Assembly: GCA_037693485.1 (NCBI GenBank)
Contig: CM075348.1
Location: forward strand, 130,397,609-130,461,608
DNA: 64,000 nt
Reading direction: 5' to 3'
Origin: Kitagawia praeruptora
Taxonomy: Eukaryota > Streptophyta > Magnoliopsida > Apiales > Apiaceae
The notes under the pieces are model-generated. The model was not told the DNA's origin. It made no database searches and worked only from the letters and a program-made list of their open reading frames with translations. How positions within the stretch are numbered: the first letter of the stretch is position 1; every line of letters starts with the position of its first letter. The translations under genes were made by a program, and so were the position numbers. Below, piece after piece: positions 57,846 through 64,000 of this stretch.

Positions 57846-60800
57846 CTAGTTCTTCTTTTTACTTCCCTTTGTCTGCTCTTTATCTCCCCCAGTCTGGTGT
57901 TGTTGTTGTTGTCTTTGTCTTTGAATTATCTTTATCTCCCCCTTTTTGACATCAGCAACATTTATTCCAAGAGATTCAGAAACAGAACAAATGATACTCA
58001 TCAGAACTGCTTGATTTTCCATAATTGTGACTTGGTTATCTTCAAGTGATTGAAGTCTTGTTTGCATAGCAATTTTAGAATTCTGAATATCTTTCAAAAC
58101 ATCAGAATGAACTTCAATGTTGGAAGTGCTTCTAGTTTCTTCAGAATCAGAGTCAGAAAGAACTGTATCTTCAAGTCTTGTAGAAGAAGTTGCTTGAGTT
58201 GTATGATATTCAAGTAATAAAACCTGATTAAAAGTATCAACATCTTCATCTTTCTGATCTGGAGCTGAAACATGATCATCATCTCCTTCACCAGTATTCT
58301 GTGTACTAACATCTTCAAATCCTTACTCCTCCTTAGAGTGATCAGAGACTTTAGATGTCTCAATTCTAGCTGATATTGGAAGTACATACAAAGGAACACT
58401 AGGATCATTAGGAACTTCATCTGGTACATATGTATCAAGAGATTGCTTTATCCTGGCACCTCTTCTGTTAATGATTCCTGCAAGCCTCTCCTTTTGCTTC
58501 TGAGCTTTAACTTCTGGCTTTGCATTGTGATGTGCTAGGTCATTCTTCTGATACATTTTGATGAATGAATAAGTACCAGCATCCATATCCAAATTTTCAG
58601 ACCAAGATTCAGGAAAAACCTGATCCCAGAAATCAAATGATGGTTTCCTAATTTTCTCTCCCTCACTATGGAGTTGATCATCCATACCCTCATTCTCACT
58701 TTGACTTACTAAAGTCAACACTCTTTCTACCTCACCTTTTGCCTGGTCAGGAGCCAGCCTCTCAGTTTGTGGATCTAAGTCCATCTTTTCAAGTGTATCA
58801 CTCAAATTTGGATAAGTGCTCTCATGACCTACAGAAAAATAGGGGCTAGAAGGAGTTTTCATACCTAAACTCACATGGAGAGAGGGTTCCTCATATGGCA
58901 AGGGGCTTGAGGTTTTCTCCAAGGAGTGAGCTGCTATATTCTCTGAACCCATACAATCATCTTCTTTCCTTCCAGAGACTACAGGCTCCAGTATACCACT
59001 TTCAGGTTCTTTACTAGACTCTGATGTCTTCAGTAATACTTCATTAGACACCATAGTTAGTACATCACCGTATTTAAGTGTTGTTTGTTGAGACTCACCC
59101 TCAAGGTGAATAGACTCCGACTGAACAATGTTTGTTTGATCTTCAAGAAAACCAGTCAAAGTTATTCCTCCCATATCATAGGGTATCTCACTTGCATTCT
59201 CAGTCATCACAGAAGTCCTTTCAGCATCAGCTATCACAGCTCCTGAGTCATCCAACCTCTGACTAGATGGTTCTTGTGTTGCAGTGACTGTGATCTGATC
59301 TGTCATACTATTCACCACTGGTGCAATAGTACCTTCTGTTGACTGCTCCCCTCTATCTACTTCCTCCAGTTGTTCACCTTGAGCTGAGGCATCTTCAATA
59401 ATGACATCTTTGTCAAATAAATATGCATGAAGTGATTGAAGTGCAACATGCTTCGAGAGTCCAAGTTTCTTGACTAATTGTCTTCTGACAGATACATAGA
59501 AATACATCTTCATTAAGTCAAGTCTTTGATGTAGAAATCCATATTCTTCAGGAAATGAAAGTCTAGGAACACTTTCACTTAGAAAATTTAGAACTGGCCT
59601 GGAAAGCTTCACTTTTAGAGAGATAAGTCCCATAGCCATTCTGTATGACAATGTAGTTTCCCATGAAGAATCAATATCCAGATCTCTCTTGTCAGATACT
59701 GACATAGATGTAGCTTGATATGTAGAAACCTGCATAATGTTAGTTGGACTAGACTCTGTGTGTAGGTGACAATTGAATCTTTCTCCTTGTTCTCCTGGTA
59801 TAGTGAGCAAAAGATTTATCCTGAGAAGACTCAAGAGGTGTAGACACAGAAGTGATCTTGGGATGAGATCTTTGTTCAATAGACACAGTCTTTTGAGAGA
59901 CAGTATCCAGTAATTGTTTTCCCTTTTTAAGAACTACAGCCTTTTGGGAGACTGTAGCCTGGCTGTGACTAGGTTTTTCATCTCTTTGTGCTAACAGAGA
60001 AAGTTGAATTGCAGCCTTCAATTCTGCTCTCTCAACAAGAGTTAAATCATCATCATCTTCACTAGAATTACTACTACTTGACACAACAAATCTTCTCTTC
60101 CTTACAACTGATGTCATTTGAGAAACACCAGAGGTTGGTTTCTTTGAAACAATAGGTTGTGGATCAAAATTTGGTTCTTGAATTGTTTTAGAGACTATAA
60201 TGTTTTGGGCTACTTGGGTAGACACAGGTGGGTTCTCCTCCAAATGAGATTCCTGAGCCATTTCACCACAAAAGAAAGAAGAGTTGTAGAGAGTAGTAAG
60301 ATGAGTTTTAAGAATTACCTGAAAATGATGTGGATAATAAATTGCAGGTATTTCATCTAGATTATTTTCATTGTCCTTCTTTATAATGTCAGAGAAAATT
60401 CTCTTTTGCTGTACATAAGAAGAAACACAATGTTCCCTACCAAATCTAGCTTCAACATCAGGAATAAAATGGTTAATAAACATTTGCATAAATCTATGAT
60501 AATAAACCATTTTCCTGTTTTGATCTCTTAACCCAAGTTTAATACTTATCTGACTTAAGATAATGTGACCAATGTTAATTACTCTGTCATAAAGCAAACT
60601 ATAAGCAATATGTGATGTAACAGAAGTAATTTGCTGAAAAGAACTACATTTACCAGTAAAACATTTAGCAATTTGATCAAAGAAAAAAGGCCATTCCTTT
60701 CTAAGAAAAGACCTATTCAACTGGCTCATGTTGTCTAGAGGTCCACTATAACCTAATTCAGACAACATAGTTCTCACATTATCATCAGATGGTACATTCT

Positions 60801-61143
60801 CATAAATCAAACTAACAGGTAAGTGAAGTACTGAATTAACAACAGATTCAGTAATATCAAATGAGTCTTGTCCTAAGTGTAGAACAATCTTACCTGATTG
60901 ACTCTGAGTAGAATCAATTACCTCAGCATTCTCCCAAGCTTGTGAAACAGCTGCTTGATTAATCTGTGGAGATGCTGTCAATGCATAACTTAATGGTCCA
61001 TTCGCCAGAAAGTCCATGATTGGATGAAAATCAGTTAATACTCCTTCCTTGTTGGTGATAGCTGCTACATGATTGTTCATCATAAAATCAAAGCCACCAA
61101 ACTTGAAAGCTACTGACTTAGGTAATCTTCTTTGAGCTGCCAT
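57846..61143 (-). pseudogene. Extra ORF in env position of copia element, one frameshift and one stop
   Basis: ATG at 61143 (MAAQRRLPKSVAFKFGG). The first ~290 residues form a globular-looking domain (LSYALTASPQI, VLHLPVSL, RKEWPFFFDQI, YYHRFMQMFINHF) like plant retrotransposon proteins of unknown function. A Ser/Glu-rich low-complexity region follows. The frame shifts near 59754-59764, inside an AC/TG dinucleotide run. The second frame runs to a TAA at 58323-58325 and continues beyond it to 57846, ending with a possible coiled coil (58090-57960), a Gln-rich tract and KKKN. Total about 1,100 codons. No signal peptide or clear membrane span is visible, so calling it an envelope would go too far. 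Confidence 0.75.
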
Positions 61144-61751
61144 TTTTGATCTGAAAAGAACTTGAAAAATTCTTGAAATGGATTAGTGATTTTGAAAACT
61201 CAAGAGTGTTTTTTGCTTTAGAGAATGTAAAATTAGAGAAAGCAATTACACGATTAGAGTTTCAAAATAAATATATTTCACAAATCTTTCAGACCACTAT
61301 CCCACGTTGACACGTAGATTGACAGGTGTCAGTCCCTGAAAAGTGCGGTTATCCATGATTTTTGGAAAATAAAATCCAAAATTGATTTTTATGAAATAAA
61401 TCAGGGTATTATCAAGATAAAACTCAATACTGATCAGCTTCCTTTTCCTGTTGTGATATCCCATCAAAATAATCATACAATGCAATATGATTTAAAAATA
61501 ATAAATCTCAAATCCTGATGGTCACACTTGAAATCCTGATCAATATCATCCTGATTCCAGAGACTTAATATGGAGTTTCCACGTGGCATTTTTCTTTTAT
61601 CTGAAAAAGAAATAAACAATTAATCTGAACAAAAATCAATTGATTAGATATATTCAAAATTTCTTGAAAACAAGAAACACAGTCACACGCAATAATTAGC
61701 ATCTGACTTCATTAAAAATTCCAAGTGACTGTTCATCTTCTCATGTCTTTC
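61144..61751. other. Spacer of copia element, upstream of extra ORF
   Basis: Leader of the extra ORF on the minus strand. AT-rich, no gene; contains tcctgat motifs shared with the LTR. Confidence 0.6.
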
Positions 61752-61759
61752 TATAAAAG
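61752..61759 (+). promoter_or_regulatory. TATA box of a small antisense unit
   Basis: tataaaag on the plus strand, ~60 bp before the ATG at 61816. It is followed by a pyrimidine-rich leader (61785-61812), as in plant 5' UTRs. Confidence 0.5.
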
Positions 61760-61815
61760 AAACAGACGCCTTATGCCATTCTCCATAAACCTTTCAATTT
61801 CTTTTCTTCTCACCA

Positions 61816-62086
61816 ATGATTCTCAAACCAAAGTTCCATTCAAACCCATTCTTTAGATTCTTCACAGTCGATGAACATCCTGTTTTTTGATCATCTCTTT
61901 GAAAAGATGACTCTTCTCATCGAACTAATCATGGATGGATTAGTTTCAGATAATATCCAGAGGTTTTTCCTAGAACATCCATCTGTTGGATACAATCTTC
62001 CCCTAGCCTCCTCAAAACTTGAGGATGAAGAATTTGGCCGAGAGTCTGAGGTTGATCTTGATGGAGATGCTATTCATTTAAGTTAG
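61816..62086 (+). pseudogene. Small antisense ORF in the copia spacer, one frameshift
   Basis: Starts MILKPKFHSNPFFRFFTVDE from 61816, runs into TGA at 61888-61890 after a six-T run, and continues in the next frame as HLFEKMTLLIELIMDG ... to a stop at 62084-62086. Total about 89 codons with a Leu/Ile-rich middle and an acidic end (EDEEFGRESEVDLDGD). It lies opposite to pol, between the pol end and the extra ORF, with its own TATA box. The T-rich 3' region to ~62290 could hold its 3' end. Function unknown. Confidence 0.5.
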
Positions 62087-62652
62087 CTACTCTCATTCAA
62101 GTCGCCCAGACAAGGAATCCAAGAATAGACGAGGCTATTCAATCCCCTGATGGATTTCTTGAGATGCTCCTTGTCCTATACCTCAGAATTCATATCAATA
62201 GACAAGTATAGAATTATCAGTAGAAGTTAGACAAAAAGATGTTGTATTTCATTTCCATATATGTAATGCTTTCAATTAATGAAAATACAATCTCTTATTA
62301 ACTACTTGTCTTTTGATTATTGAATGATGTATAAATTATCAGTATGCAAATATTAAAACATGCTGACATAGACTTAACACATCATAGAATTAGATTACTA
62401 CACAAAGTAAACGTCAGGATCTGAAACAATTTTCACAATCCTGATACTGACACAATACTGATGACGTCAGCATCCTGATACAAATCTAATCCTGATGATT
62501 ATTAACAAGTCTATCATACTGAAATTTATCAAGGCAAAGTGTTATAGCTAAAGCATTTATTAATCAAATATAGATCCTGACAAGAATATCAAGTCTATAA
62601 GCTAAAAACAACATACCTTGCTACTATTGCAGATGTTAAAGATCTAAAAATT
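62087..62652. other. Spacer of copia element
   Basis: Noncoding; contains repeated tcctgat / catcctgata motifs also found in the LTR (57360-57430) and at 61500-61560. Confidence 0.6.
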
Positions 62653-64000
62653 TTACATTCCTAACTCACTTACTAATCTACTGAATGTAGTCTCATCAAG
62701 TGGTTTAGTTAGAATATCTGCAAGCTGTTTGTCAGTAGGAACAAAATGAAGTTCCACAGTACCATTCTCAATATGTTCTCTAATAAAATGATACCTAACA
62801 TCAATGTGCTTAGTCCTTGAATGTTATACTGGATTTTCTGCAATTTTAATAGCACTAGTATTATCACAAAACATAGGAATATTACTAAGTGTCATACCAT
62901 AATCCATCAACTGATTTCTTATCCAAAGGAGCTGTGCACAACAACTGCCTGCTGCTATGTACTCAGCTTCTGCAGTTGAGGTTGAGATAGATTGTTGCTT
63001 CTTGCTTGCCCAAGAAATCAATCTATTTCCCAAAAATTGACATGTACCTGTAGTGCTTTTCCTGTCTATTTTACACCTTGCATAATCAGAGTCTGAATAG
63101 CCAATTAGAAAGAAATCAGATTCTCTAGGATACCACAAACCAAGATTTGGAGTTCCTTTGAGATATCTAAAAATTCTCTTCACAGCAATTAAATGAGATT
63201 CCTTAGGATCACTTTGGAATCTAGCACATAAACAGGTAGAAAACATTATATCTGGCCTACTTGCAGTTAGATATAACAATGAGCCTATCATGCCTCTATA
63301 ACTAGTATTATCCACACTCTTCCCTTTAGGATCAGAGTCTAGTTTAGTGGCTGTTGCCATGGGTGTTTTTGCAACTGCACAGTCTTGAAAGTCAAACCTT
63401 CTTAAAAGATCTTTGATATACTTTGACTGATTAATGAAAATACAAGTCTCAGTCTGTTTGACCTGCAAGCCTAAGAAATAATTTAATTCACCCATCATGC
63501 TCATCTGATACTTAGACTGCATAAGCTTGCTAAACTTAGCACACAACTTTTCATTAGTAGAACCAAAAATAATATCATCAACATAAACTTGAACTAAAAG
63601 CAATTCACCTTTTATCTTTCTAAAGAATAGAATTTTGTCAATTGTACCTCTTGTGAAGCCATTTTCAAGAAGAAATTTAGACAAAGTCTCATACCATGCT
63701 CTTGGTGCCTACTTTAGTCCATAGAGTGCCTTGTCAAGTTTGTAGACATGATTTGGAAACTTTGGATCAACAAATCCAGGTGGCTATTCCATATACACTT
63801 CCTCATCAAGTTTGCCATTTAGAAAAGCACTCTTTACATCCATCTGGTATACCTTGAATTTTGAATGAGCTGCAAATGCAAGAAACATTCTGATTGCTTC
63901 CAATCTTGCTACAGGTGCAAAGGTCTCATCATAATCAATGCCTTCTTCCTGAGAATAACCCTTGGCCACCAGTCTTGCTTTGTTTCTTACAATCATACCA
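62653..64000 (-). pseudogene. pol: pol of copia element: RT C-terminal part and RNase H (runs off window)
   Basis: One frame from the window edge to TAA at 62653-62655. RT motifs: NKARLVAKGYSQ, YDETFAPVAR, MDVKSAFLNG and the catalytic YVDD (63571-63582). RNase H: DSDYARCKIDRKSTTG, then SISTSTAEAEYIA and DNTSA. In-frame stops lie at 63784-63786 (TAG), 63709-63711 (TAG) and 62824-62826 (TAA), each where relatives carry Gln. The rest of pol is outside the window. Confidence 0.92.

Larger units (their letters stand above)
56915..64000 (-). mobile_element. SIRE/Maximus-like Ty1/copia element, 3' part
   Basis: Reads on the minus strand: end of pol (64000-62653), spacer (62652-61144), a long extra ORF (61143-57846), PPT and 3' LTR (57623-56915). 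Ty1/copia RT and RNase H followed by an extra ORF before the 3' LTR is the layout of the SIRE/Maximus lineage. The 5' LTR, gag, protease and integrase lie beyond the window. Confidence 0.88.

Noticed and set aside
58094..58438. 114-codon minus-strand ORF rich in Leu/Ile
   Set aside because: Overlaps the extra copia ORF in another frame; the main frame continues through the TAA at 58323.
57846..61143. Extra copia ORF as a true viral envelope
   Set aside because: No signal peptide, hydrophobic fusion segment or transmembrane anchor is visible; only the position is env-like.

Overview
The window is plant nuclear DNA, almost certainly from a eudicot; an asterid is my guess, not something I can show. 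It is AT-rich, dominated by nested transposable elements, and holds one clear host gene: a three-exon WRKY transcription factor at 47620-48822 (+).

Layout. (1) Positions 1-30402 are two near-identical tandem copies of a ~15.3 kb block, offset 15305-15309 (15280 after one 28-bp indel). Each copy carries a Ty1/copia 5' LTR fragment inserted in an RRM-like gene remnant, a Stowaway MITE, a short Helitron, and a second Helitron. That second Helitron was entered by a coding-dead Tat-lineage (Ty3/gypsy) element, whose LTR was in turn entered by a 3.7 kb Tekay-like solo LTR. (2) 31200-41747 is a longer, potentially complete but mutated Tat-lineage element on the minus strand: gag, protease, RT, two RNase H domains, integrase, plus a spliced additional ORF in antisense. 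(3) 41750-46740 holds a Stowaway MITE, a nonautonomous Mutator-like element (A) with tandem repeats, a foldback element and a tRNA-type SINE inside it, and a Helitron 3' end. (4) 46741-48950 is the WRKY gene with a promoter rich in W-boxes. (5) 49180-53420 has nested MITEs, a second Mutator-like element (B) and three consecutive foldback elements, each bounded by (TA)n. (6) 53419-56760 is AT-rich repeat DNA with tandem duplications. (7) 56915-64000 is the 3' part of a minus-strand SIRE/Maximus-like Ty1/copia element: 3' LTR, PPT, a long extra (env-position) ORF, a spacer with a small antisense gene-like unit, and the end of pol. It continues past the window.

How the parts relate. The two large retroelements each carry an extra, antisense transcription-unit-like segment downstream of pol. 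Most in-frame stops in both look like C-to-T changes in Gln or Arg codons, as expected from decay of methylated DNA. Several frameshifts fall in short homopolymer or dinucleotide runs, so some may be sequencing errors. No CRISPR array, operon, rRNA or true tRNA gene was seen.
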